A DNA stretch of 13,948 nt, from assembly GCA_038528235.1 (NCBI GenBank), contig JBCBEX010000103.1, positions 1 through 13,948 of the forward strand. Reading direction: 5' to 3'. Each line of letters begins with the position of its first letter. Within the stretch, counting starts at the first letter, position 1. The position numbers and the translations under genes were made by a program. The notes beneath the pieces were generated by a model. It did not search any database. It was not told the origin of the DNA and was given only the letters and a program-made list of their open reading frames with translations. This DNA is from JBCBEX01 sp038528235. GTDB lineage: Bacteria; Bacteroidota; Rhodothermia; Rhodothermales; Rubricoccaceae. Shown piece by piece: positions 7,713-13,948 of this stretch.

Positions 7713-7837
7713 CGGAGGCGTTTGAGTCGGGGCGGGGCGCCCTGGGAGGTATCCCCCGAACCTTAACGGACCTGAGGAAACGGTCGGCGGAGATTGGTGC
7801 TTCAAGCTGCCCGCTCGACCAAGCACATCCGCACGCC
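7713..7837 (+). other. hemF-hemH spacer with GC-rich dyad
   Basis: This 125-bp gap breaks the otherwise tight packing of the hem genes. TCGGGG (7727-7732) pairs with CCCCGA (7754-7759), and the loop between them contains the palindrome GGGCGCCC (7735-7742). An alternative small hairpin is GGGA-ggta-TCCC (7744-7755). No T-run follows, so this is not a clear intrinsic terminator. It could be an attenuator, an mRNA processing site, or nothing. I see no convincing promoter for hemH. The open frame crossing the gap from 7607 is an upstream extension of hemH and reads out of frame within hemF. Confidence 0.3.
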
Positions 7838-9118
7838 ATGACGCCCCGCGCCTTCAACAAGGTCTACCGCTACGATAAGCGACTCGTCACGGGGGGGTAC
7901 TATCCGCAGGAGCCCGTCGCCATCGAGGACGGCGACGTGGTCGGTGTGGTCCTGATGAACCTCGGGGGACCGATGAAGCTCGACGACGTCGAGCCGTTCC
8001 TCTACAACCTGTTCATGGACCCCGCCATCATCGACATCCCGCTCAAGGGGGCTGCGCGGCACTGGCTGAGCAAGTTCATCGCCTCGAAGCGGAGCAAGAT
8101 CGTCGGGGAAGACTACGAATCCATCGGCGGGTCGTCGCCGATCAACAGGCTCACCGAGGAGCAGCGAATCGCGCTAGAGAAGCGCCTCAACGACCGTTTT
8201 GGCGATGCTACCGGCGCTACGTTCCGGTGCTACACGGCCATGCGCTACTGGAAGCCGACCTCCGAGGAAGCAGGTGCGCAGATGGTGCGCGACGGCGTCA
8301 CGAAGGTGGTGTTGCTACCGCTTTATCCGCAGTACTCGAAGACGACCACAGGCTCCTCGCTCATCTTCTGGAAGGCCCTCGAAGACGCCGGTGAGATTCC
8401 CGCCTGGCCGACCTCGCTCGTCTTCGAGTACGCCGCCCACCCGAAGTACGTTCAGGCGCTGAGCGAACGCATCGACGAAGGGCTGCAACGCTTCCCACGC
8501 GCCATCCGTGACCAGGTGCACCTCGTCTTCTCGGCGCACGGCACGCCCGTCAAGGAGATGAAGCAGCGCCGGGACCCGTACTGCTGCCTCGTCCACTCGA
8601 CGGTGCAGCAGGTGATGAACTACCGCGAGGCTGAGCGCGAGCAAGGCCGCTCCTTCCACGTCGCCTTCCAGAGCAAGGTCGGTCCTGCCGAATGGCTCAC
8701 GCCCAGCACGCCGGACCAACTCGAAGAGCTGGCCGAGCAAGGTCACACAGCCGTTCTCGTGGTCCCAGTTGCCTTTGTGACAGACCACATCGAGACGGCG
8801 TTCGAGCTAGACATCGAGGTGCGCGAGGAGGCGGAGGAGTTCGGCATCGAGCACTATGAGGTGACGCGCGGCCTGAACGCCCACCCGCTCTTCATCGAAG
8901 CGCTCACCGAATCCGTGGCTGCGCAGGTTACGGCCCCGAACCCCTCTGGCGACGGCGCACCTGTGGCACTGCCGAGGCCGATCCCGCAACTGCCGCGCTT
9001 CAAGCAGGCGTGCAGAACCGTTCGGTGCCACCAGTGCCGCTGTATCACCGAAGCACACGACTGGTCGGCGCAGGCGGATAAGGACGAGGTGACGGTGCGC
9101 AGCACCGAGAACGCGTAG
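7838..9118 (+). CDS. hemH: ferrochelatase with a four-cysteine C-terminal tail
   Basis: HemH inserts Fe(II) into protoporphyrin IX to make protoheme. The product has 426 residues from ATG 7838, longer than the usual 310-360. The core begins with VVGVVLMNLGGP, and IGGSSPINRLTEEQ is typical. The metal-site His234 is in HLVFSAHGTPVKEM, and the second active-site residue, Glu319, is in FVTDHIETAFELD. A tail of about 60 residues follows the core and contains CRTVRCHQCRC (Cys392, 397, 400, 402). Some bacterial and animal ferrochelatases bind a [2Fe-2S] cluster through C-terminal cysteines, so this tail is a candidate cluster or metal site, though the spacing does not exactly match any I can recall. 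Coupling with hemF in one cluster favours protoporphyrin as substrate. ATG 7838 was chosen because the 77-residue upstream extension reads out of frame through the hemF 3' end and the spacer. Confidence 0.95.
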   Translation: MTPRAFNKVYRYDKRLVTGGYYPQEPVAIEDGDVVGVVLMNLGGPMKLDDVEPFLYNLFMDPAIIDIPLKGAARHWLSKFIASKRSKIVGEDYESIGGSSPINRLTEEQRIALEKRLNDRFGDATGATFRCYTAMRYWKPTSEEAGAQMVRDGVTKVVLLPLYPQYSKTTTGSSLIFWKALEDAGEIPAWPTSLVFEYAAHPKYVQALSERIDEGLQRFPRAIRDQVHLVFSAHGTPVKEMKQRRDPYCCLVHSTVQQVMNYREAEREQGRSFHVAFQSKVGPAEWLTPSTPDQLEELAEQGHTAVLVVPVAFVTDHIETAFELDIEVREEAEEFGIEHYEVTRGLNAHPLFIEALTESVAAQVTAPNPSGDGAPVALPRPIPQLPRFKQACRTVRCHQCRCITEAHDWSAQADKDEVTVRSTENA

Positions 9119-9126
9119 GACGGTCC

Positions 9127-9648
9127 ATGTCTGGCCTGACCGACCACCTGCTTCGGACGCTCGCTGCGGTACCACCAGGAAGCCGCATCCTCGACCTGGA
9201 ATGTGGGGACGGCGCCGTATCGCAGGCACTCGCCGCGCTCGGATTCGACGTACACGCCACGATGAGCGATACGGAAACGGCCGTGCGAGCTCAGCAAGCC
9301 GTCGCGAGAACCTACCCAGCGCTCGGCGACCGTGTAATCACGGCTAGCCCCCGCGCCCTTGGCTACCCCGACAGCTTCTTCGACTGGGTGGTTGCGCTCG
9401 GCAGTTACGATGCCATCGAAGCGAATCGGCTGAGCGATGCGCTTGCTGAGACGCGGCGCGTGCTCAAGCCAGGAGGCTGGGTCATCATCGCCGTGCGCGA
9501 CGGCGCGGACATATCGCCAGCGTGGCTCTCCTATCGCATGCAGGACGCAGACTTCGCAGTCGCTGAGCCGCCGAAGCGGGACCTGGACGACGAAGGACCT
9601 GTCGTCCGAGGCATCTTCCGCAAAGTCGAGCGCGACGTGATCGGCTGA
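9127..9648 (+). CDS. small class I SAM-dependent methyltransferase
   Basis: The product has 173 residues with a class I (Rossmann-like) methyltransferase fold. Motif I is RILDLECGDGAVSQAL (Asp23 to Gly29, the SAM glycine-rich loop), a middle strand is FFDWVVALGSYDAIEAN, and LKPGGWVIIAV at 113-123 is the post-core strand of the family. The substrate cannot be inferred from sequence; the protein is short and lacks an obvious extra substrate domain. It starts 8 nt after the hemH stop with an AGGA (9117-9120) well placed as a ribosome-binding site, so it is very likely co-transcribed with hemH. A link to tetrapyrrole or quinone metabolism is guesswork from position only. Confidence 0.85.
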   Translation: MSGLTDHLLRTLAAVPPGSRILDLECGDGAVSQALAALGFDVHATMSDTETAVRAQQAVARTYPALGDRVITASPRALGYPDSFFDWVVALGSYDAIEANRLSDALAETRRVLKPGGWVIIAVRDGADISPAWLSYRMQDADFAVAEPPKRDLDDEGPVVRGIFRKVERDVIG

Positions 9649-9774
9649 CCCGGGACTGGCAGACGAAGAATTGAGAAGGCGAGGGCGGAGGGCCGTATTG
9701 CCGAAACGCCGTCCGGGTTCGTGCGTGAGCCAGGGGCTTCATTCACTTCAGCAGGACCACCACGCCCTTTGACC
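9649..9774 (+). other. spacer before hemL, start site uncertain
   Basis: Up to 126 nt separate the methyltransferase stop from the preferred hemL start. In-frame GTG 9721 and TTG 9769 could start hemL earlier and shrink the gap to 72 nt. A TTGAGA (9671-9676) and TATTGC (9696-9701) could be a weak internal promoter, but their 19-nt spacing and the unknown sigma preference of this lineage make this speculative. No terminator-like hairpin with a T-run is present. Confidence 0.2.
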
Positions 9775-11175
9775 GTGATCACCACCCAAGGCCCTACGAA
9801 CTCGGTTGTTCGCCCGCTCCCCGCTAGCGCCCAGCACTACGCCCAGGCACAGACGGTCATCCCTGGCGGTGTGAACTCGCCCGTGCGCGCGTTCAAGAGC
9901 GTCGGCGGTACGCCGGTGTTCTTCGAGCGTGCCAGCGGTGCCACGATCTGGGACGCTGACGGCAACACCTACGTCGACTATGTCGGCTCATGGGGACCGA
10001 TGCTCTACGGACACGCCTTTCCGCCGGTGATTCGCGCCGTGCAGGATGCAGCGACGCGTTCGACCAGCTTCGGCGCGCCGACGGCCATCGAGGTGCGGCT
10101 TGCCGAACTCGTCGTGGAACTCGTCCCCAGCATTGAGAAGGTGCGCTTCGTCAACTCTGGGACGGAGGCAACGATGAGCGCTGTACGTCTGGCCCGCGGC
10201 TTCACCGAGCGGCCGAAGTTTATCAAGTTCGCAGGCCACTACCACGGCCACGGCGACTTCTTCCTCATCGAAGCCGGGTCCGGCGCGATGACCTTTGGGC
10301 AACCCAACTCGCCCGGTGTGACACCCGGCAATGCCCAAGACACGCTGCTTGCCCGGTACAACGACCTAGGCTCCGTCCAGGCGCTCATCGACGCCAACCC
10401 AGGCGAAATCGCTGCGATCATCGTAGAGCCCATCTCCGGAAATATGGGGTGCGTGCCGCCCGAGCCCGGCTTCCTGCAGGGGCTCCGAGCGCTCTGCGAC
10501 CGGCACGATATCGTCCTGATCTTTGACGAGGTCATGACCGGCTTCCGCGTCGCCCCTGGCGGCGCGCAGTGGCTATACGACGTACGGCCCGACCTCACAA
10601 CGCTTGGCAAAATCATCGGCGGCGGCCTGCCGGTGGGCGCCTATGGCGGTCGAAAGGACCTGATGGACTATGTCTCGCCAGCCGGCCCTGTCTACCAAGC
10701 GGGGACGCTGTCGGGCAACCCACTGGCCATGCATGCCGGCTACGCGATGCTACGCCAGATCCTCGACGACCTCGACGTCTATCACCGGATCGCGCAGACC
10801 AGTGCGGCCATCCACGATGGACTCACAAACATTTTGCGCGAGCTCGGACGCAATCTCTACATGACACGCATCGGCTCGATGAACGGCCTCTTCTTTACGG
10901 ACGAGAAGGTCATCGACTACGACGGCGCGAAGCGCTGCGACACGGCTGCGTTTGCCCGCTACTTCCATGCGATGCTCGCGCAGGGCATCTATCTCGCCCC
11001 AAGCCAGTTTGAGGCGTACTTCGTCTCGGACGCGCACACCGAAGCGGATGTCGACGCCACGATCCAGGCGATGCGCCGTGCCCTACCGGTCGCGTTTGAC
11101 GAGTCGATCGCGGTGCCTACGTCCGTTGAGCATGCCCCGGTGGACGCGCAGGACGCTCCCAACCTCAGCGACTGA
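9775..11175 (+). CDS. hemL: glutamate-1-semialdehyde 2,1-aminomutase
   Basis: HemL is a pyridoxal-phosphate enzyme that converts glutamate-1-semialdehyde, the product of HemA, to 5-aminolevulinate. Class III aminotransferase features are clear: QTVIPGGVNSPVRAFKSVGG at the N-terminus, NSGTEATMSAVRLARG, the tract FAGHYHGHGDFFL, IIVEPISGNMG, VLIFDEVMTGFRV with the cofactor Asp, and TLGKIIGGGLPVGAYGG with the Schiff-base Lys279. YQAGTLSGNPLAM completes the set. The end carries about 30 residues (ESIAVPTSVEHAPVDAQDA, then PNLSD) beyond the usual C-terminus. GTG 9775 gives 466 residues and the closest N-terminus to the family. GTG 9721 would give 484. No ATG is available at the right place. The pairing of hemA and hemL in one cluster confirms the C5 pathway. 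Confidence 0.96.
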   Translation: MITTQGPTNSVVRPLPASAQHYAQAQTVIPGGVNSPVRAFKSVGGTPVFFERASGATIWDADGNTYVDYVGSWGPMLYGHAFPPVIRAVQDAATRSTSFGAPTAIEVRLAELVVELVPSIEKVRFVNSGTEATMSAVRLARGFTERPKFIKFAGHYHGHGDFFLIEAGSGAMTFGQPNSPGVTPGNAQDTLLARYNDLGSVQALIDANPGEIAAIIVEPISGNMGCVPPEPGFLQGLRALCDRHDIVLIFDEVMTGFRVAPGGAQWLYDVRPDLTTLGKIIGGGLPVGAYGGRKDLMDYVSPAGPVYQAGTLSGNPLAMHAGYAMLRQILDDLDVYHRIAQTSAAIHDGLTNILRELGRNLYMTRIGSMNGLFFTDEKVIDYDGAKRCDTAAFARYFHAMLAQGIYLAPSQFEAYFVSDAHTEADVDATIQAMRRALPVAFDESIAVPTSVEHAPVDAQDAPNLSD

Positions 11176-11181
11176 CGGCGC

Positions 11182-11991
11182 ATGCTGATCGACACCCACG
11201 TCCACCTCTACCATCGGAAGTACGAAAGCGATCGGGTCGCCGTCGTCGAGCGTGCCGCCGAGGCGGGCGTAGCGCGGCTGCTCCTGCCCGCCATCGACGT
11301 GCCTTCGATTCACGACGCGCTCGCGCTCTGTGACGCGTACCCAGGTGCCGTCTTCGCGATGACGGGAATCCACCCGAGCGAGGTCAAGGAGGCTGCGGAC
11401 GAGGACTTTGAGGCGGCGGCTGCGCTTGCAGACGACCCGCGCGTTGTCGCGATTGGAGAGAGCGGCCTCGATTACTACTGGGACCGCTCGTTCAACGACA
11501 AGCAGCACGATTACCTGCGCCGTCACGCACGTCTCGCCATCGAAGCTGACTTGCCGCTGGTGCTCCACAACCGCGACCAACGGGGGAGCGATGCGTGCTC
11601 CCGCGATCTCGTTGAGATCCTTCGCGACGTACGGCGGAGCCACCCCGAGGGCGAACGGCTACGTGGCGTCTTCCACTGCTTCGGCGGTCCGCTGTGGTTG
11701 ACCCAGGCCGTGCTCGACCTTGGCTTTCACATGGGCATCGGGGGCACGCTCACCTTCAAGAACGGTGGCGTGGCCGAGATCATTGCGGACGTGCCACTGG
11801 ACCGAATCGTGCTAGAGACGGACGGGCCATACCTCGCGCCGACGCCGCATCGGGGAACGCGCAACGAGCCAGCGTACGTCCGTCTTGTCGCCGAGCATCT
11901 TGCGAACGCACGTAGCCTCACGATGGAGGACATAGCGCGGCAGACGACGCACAACGCCGAGCAGTTATTTGGCTTACCTGCAACATCCTAA
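11182..11991 (+). CDS. tatD: TatD-family metal-dependent hydrolase (DNase)
   Basis: The product has 269 residues, normal for TatD proteins, which are TIM-barrel metal-dependent nucleases linked to DNA repair and degradation. The metal ligands are in place: DTHVHL (His6, His8), AIGESGLDYYW (Glu93), LVLHNRD (His129), GVFHCFGG (His165) and VLETDGPYLAPTPHRG (Asp214). GIHPSEV is also characteristic. The gene begins 6 nt after the hemL stop, so it is probably the last gene of the heme transcript, with no obvious functional tie. Its stop lies 9 bp from the end of the convergent metallo-beta-lactamase gene. TatD family members (TatD, YcfH, YjjV) are hard to tell apart, so the symbol is generic. Confidence 0.92.
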   Translation: MLIDTHVHLYHRKYESDRVAVVERAAEAGVARLLLPAIDVPSIHDALALCDAYPGAVFAMTGIHPSEVKEAADEDFEAAAALADDPRVVAIGESGLDYYWDRSFNDKQHDYLRRHARLAIEADLPLVLHNRDQRGSDACSRDLVEILRDVRRSHPEGERLRGVFHCFGGPLWLTQAVLDLGFHMGIGGTLTFKNGGVAEIIADVPLDRIVLETDGPYLAPTPHRGTRNEPAYVRLVAEHLANARSLTMEDIARQTTHNAEQLFGLPATS

Positions 11992-12000
11992 AGCAACGAC

Positions 12001-12750
12001 CTAAAACTCGTAGCGCGCGCCATCGACGCCAAGTTCGAGGTCGGGAACGAGCGCCCGGCTGGCCTCTAGTGTCGCCTCCTCGACCTGGGGCGGCAGATGA
12101 ACGAGGACGAGGCGTTCGGCGTCCGCCTTCTTCGCGCAAGCAGCCGCTTCCTCCGCGGATGAATGGACCCCGGGGACGGTGCCGTTAGCCTCGTGGACGA
12201 GGAGGCTGGTACCTGCAGCGAGGTCGCAGATGTGGTCTGACGGTGCGGAATCGCACGAGTAGGTCATAGAGGTGCCTGTCCGGCGTGCCTCGAAGCGAAG
12301 GGCGGTGGTCGGAAGGGGGTGCACCGTTGGCGTTGCTGTGACTTGGAAGCGGCCCGTAGTCAGCACTGGAGTGTGGGGCTCCATCACGATCGGATACCAG
12401 ACACATTCCGGTAGCCCGTCCCAGCTTGCCGTATCAAACACCGAAAAGAGGCGCCGCGCTGCATCGAGGGCGTCGGCCGGTCCGTAGATCGGAATGGGAG
12501 CACGTCGACCCATGAGCCAGACTTTCTCCAGGAAGAGCGGAAAGCCGGCGATGTGATCCGGGTGGGCGTGCGTGAGATAGAGCGCGCGAAGGTCGTCGGC
12601 GAAGAGTCCAGCCTGGAGCATCCGCTGGACGACATCGCCGCCACAGTCGATGACGTGCACCTCTGGCCCGTCCTCTACGGCTAGCATGGTGACCGTGCGA
12701 TCCGGCGACGAGACCGCTGCGCCGGTGCCGAGGAGGTGCAACGTGGGCAT
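12001..12750 (-). CDS. RNase Z-like metallo-beta-lactamase-fold hydrolase
   Basis: The product has 249 residues from ATG 12750. It opens with MPTLHLLGTGAAVSSPDR, as in the RNase Z/ElaC branch, and has VIDCGGDVVQRML, then the zinc motif LTHAHPDHIAGFP (His61, His63, Asp65, His66). Later motifs also fit: TPTVHPLPTTALRFE (third-strand His), MTYSCDSAPSDHICDLA with the bridging Asp, LLVHEANG, and LVLVHLPP with the last His. At 249 residues it is shorter than bacterial RNase Z (about 305) and I see no clear tRNA-gripping exosite arm, so it may be an RNase Z paralogue with another substrate. The open frame runs 64 residues further upstream, but that part is Arg-rich and unlike the family. It is transcribed away from the sigma factor gene and toward tatD. 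Confidence 0.88.
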   Translation of the reverse strand: MPTLHLLGTGAAVSSPDRTVTMLAVEDGPEVHVIDCGGDVVQRMLQAGLFADDLRALYLTHAHPDHIAGFPLFLEKVWLMGRRAPIPIYGPADALDAARRLFSVFDTASWDGLPECVWYPIVMEPHTPVLTTGRFQVTATPTVHPLPTTALRFEARRTGTSMTYSCDSAPSDHICDLAAGTSLLVHEANGTVPGVHSSAEEAAACAKKADAERLVLVHLPPQVEEATLEASRALVPDLELGVDGARYEF

Positions 12751-12956
12751 GGAATGGAAAAGCAAAGGGGGGAGAACGCGGGCCGAGAAGATAGCAGGGC
12801 GCAGGCTCTCAGTCGCAGGTGCGGGCACCCAACGTACACGAAGATGCATGCGGCTTCGTTTTTTCTTCGCGAGACGAGCAACTTCAGCTCGGACGCCGTG
12901 TCTCCCCGTCGCGCCTTGTATGGCACCCATGCGCCTCGTCACCTGCCCCTGCCGCC
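12751..12956. other. divergent intergenic region (promoters expected)
   Basis: These 206 bp separate the minus-strand hydrolase gene from the plus-strand sigma factor gene, so they should hold promoters in both directions. On the minus strand TATCTT (12793 down to 12788) could be a -10-type element, but I find no matching upstream box. A T-rich tract (12857-12868) lies mid-region. No strong dyad, and no ribosome-binding site next to the sigma start, is apparent. Confidence 0.3.
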
Positions 12957-13601
12957 GTGTCAGCTTCCTCGGATCCCCCCGAACACACCGCCCACTCTGG
13001 TCACCGCGCCACCGCCGTCATCGACGATCGCGCGCTCATCGAGGCCTTCCAGAAGGGCGATGAGTTCGCCTTTGTGAGCCTGTACAACCGCTACAAGGCT
13101 CCCGTCTACGGCTTCTGCGCCAAACTGCTCCTCGACCGAGAGGCCGCCGAGGACGTGATGCAGGAGACGTTTCTGCGGGTCTACGAAAACCGCGATCGCC
13201 TCCTCAACGCTGGAGCGTTCCGGTCCTGGCTCTTCACGATCGCGCGCAACCAATGCCTCAACCATTTACGTACGCGCGGCCGGACTCGGCCTTTCCCCGA
13301 GCATGCGCCTGAGCCTCCAGCGCCCAGCCGTGAGACGCCGTTCCGCCACCTACTCAAGGCCGAACAGGTCGACCTCGTGAACCGCTTCCTGGGCGAACTC
13401 TCGCCGGAGTACCGCGAGGTGATCGTGCTGCGCGAGTACCAAAATCTGTCGTACGACGAGATCGCAGCCGTGACGCGCAACACGGTGTCGTCGGTCAAGA
13501 GCCGCCTCTTCAAGGCCCGCCGCAAGCTCGGGCAATTTCTCCAGCCGTGGATCGAGCCCGCCCCCGCGCCGGTGCCCTCCACGTCGACCCCTTCTTCCTG
13601 A
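12957..13601 (+). CDS. ECF-type RNA polymerase sigma factor (sigma-70 family)
   Basis: The product has 214 residues from GTG 12957 and contains the two domains of extracytoplasmic-function sigma factors. Region 2 is at about 27-98 (ALIEAFQKGDEFAFVSLYNR, then AAEDVMQETFLRVYE and FRSWLFTIARNQCLNHLRTR), binding the -10 element and core polymerase. Region 4 is at about 135-195 (FLGELSPEYREVIVLREYQN, then LSYDEIAAVTRNTVSSVKSR), binding the -35 element. A Pro-rich linker separates them. The start is uncertain: the open frame extends upstream to 12819, but the earlier residues have no family match. Other in-frame GTGs (for example 12900) exist. The next gene, 13 nt downstream, encodes a zinc-finger anti-sigma factor, the usual arrangement for an ECF sigma and its regulator. 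The target regulon cannot be told from this window. Confidence 0.93.
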   Translation: MSASSDPPEHTAHSGHRATAVIDDRALIEAFQKGDEFAFVSLYNRYKAPVYGFCAKLLLDREAAEDVMQETFLRVYENRDRLLNAGAFRSWLFTIARNQCLNHLRTRGRTRPFPEHAPEPPAPSRETPFRHLLKAEQVDLVNRFLGELSPEYREVIVLREYQNLSYDEIAAVTRNTVSSVKSRLFKARRKLGQFLQPWIEPAPAPVPSTSTPSS

Positions 13602-13614
13602 ACGCCGCCTCCGC

Positions 13615-13948
13615 ATGACGACCCCGCACTTGCCTGCTGGCCGAGACCATCAGAGCCACGCCCAGTACGAGGTGCTCCTCGACCTCTACGTGGACGGTGA
13701 ACTTTCCTTCGCTGACCAGCCAGCGCTTTTCGCGCATCTCGCCGACTGTACGGCATGCCGAGCTCAGTTCAATGCCCTGATGGCGTTTCGGGTCGCCGCA
13801 CGCCAGGAACACCTGCCGGTGACGCCGGCCATGGACGCTGCGTTCTTCGCGCGCCTCGACCAGGCGAAGCGGACGCGGCCGCACCCTGCCGCTACCCGGG
13901 CGGAGGACCGCCAGCCCTTTCGGGGCCTGAAGCGCCGCGTCTCAATCC
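13615..13948 (+). CDS. zinc-finger (ZAS-type) anti-sigma factor, 3'-truncated
   Basis: This frame starts at ATG 13615, 13 nt after the sigma factor stop, and stays open to the window edge (111 codons). The N-terminus has the layout of anti-sigma zinc-finger domains: YEVLLDLYVDGEL (18-30), then FAHLADCTACRAQF with His41-x3-Cys45-x2-Cys48, the HxxxCxxC signature that binds zinc in ZAS-type regulators. Residues up to about 105 are a charged cytoplasmic stretch ending in GLKRRVSI, a basic run of the kind that precedes a membrane helix; any helix would lie beyond the window. Its expected job is to hold the upstream ECF sigma inactive. Some HCC-type anti-sigmas respond to redox stress, but this has not been shown here. 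Confidence 0.85.
   Translation, partial: MTTPHLPAGRDHQSHAQYEVLLDLYVDGELSFADQPALFAHLADCTACRAQFNALMAFRVAARQEHLPVTPAMDAAFFARLDQAKRTRPHPAATRAEDRQPFRGLKRRVSI

Noticed and set aside
9648..9718. ACCCGG (9648-9653) and CCGGGT (9713-9718) as a hairpin between the methyltransferase gene and hemL
   Set aside because: Six-base arms 59 nt apart are expected often in GC-rich sequence.

Overview
The window looks like chromosomal DNA from an aerobic, high-GC bacterium. The gene set and the weak or absent Shine-Dalgarno sequences suggest the Rhodothermales/Salinibacter side of the Bacteroidota, but this lineage call is an inference from style and gene order. There are no rRNA or tRNA genes, transposases or CRISPR arrays.

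Layout: (1) positions 1-92 hold the C-terminal end of an unidentified gene. (2) 170-2386 encode a large protein with a CYTH-like N-terminus, a helix-turn-helix of the IS630 type and a degenerate CHAD-like C-terminus. (3) 2387-2510 is a leader with three small dyad symmetries. (4) 2511-11175 is a heme biosynthesis cluster: hemA, hemC, hemD, hemE, hemF, hemH, a small SAM methyltransferase gene and hemL. A TatD-type nuclease gene follows (11182-11991). (5) On the minus strand, 12001-12750 encode an RNase Z-like metallo-beta-lactamase-fold protein, convergent with tatD and only 9 bp from it. (6) Diverging from that gene are an ECF sigma factor gene (12957-13601) and a zinc-finger anti-sigma factor gene cut off by the window end (13615 onward).

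The heme genes cover most of the route from glutamyl-tRNA to protoheme. HemA and HemL make 5-aminolevulinate by the C5 pathway. HemC, HemD and HemE carry porphobilinogen to coproporphyrinogen III, HemF oxidises this with O2, and HemH inserts iron. Porphobilinogen synthase (hemB) and protoporphyrinogen oxidase (hemG/hemY/hemJ) are not in the window. hemA to hemF are tightly packed (overlaps of 26, 4 and 8 nt, then a 5-nt gap), which suggests translational coupling. hemH and hemL are each preceded by a gap of about 125 nt.

Points most worth a second look: a perfect 20-bp inverted repeat inside the hemD coding sequence; a C-terminal extension of HemA carrying a Cys-Pro motif like the heme regulatory motif; a four-cysteine tail on ferrochelatase that could bind a [2Fe-2S] cluster; and the CYTH/HTH/CHAD-like protein upstream of hemA. 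I saw no wholly new multi-gene system.
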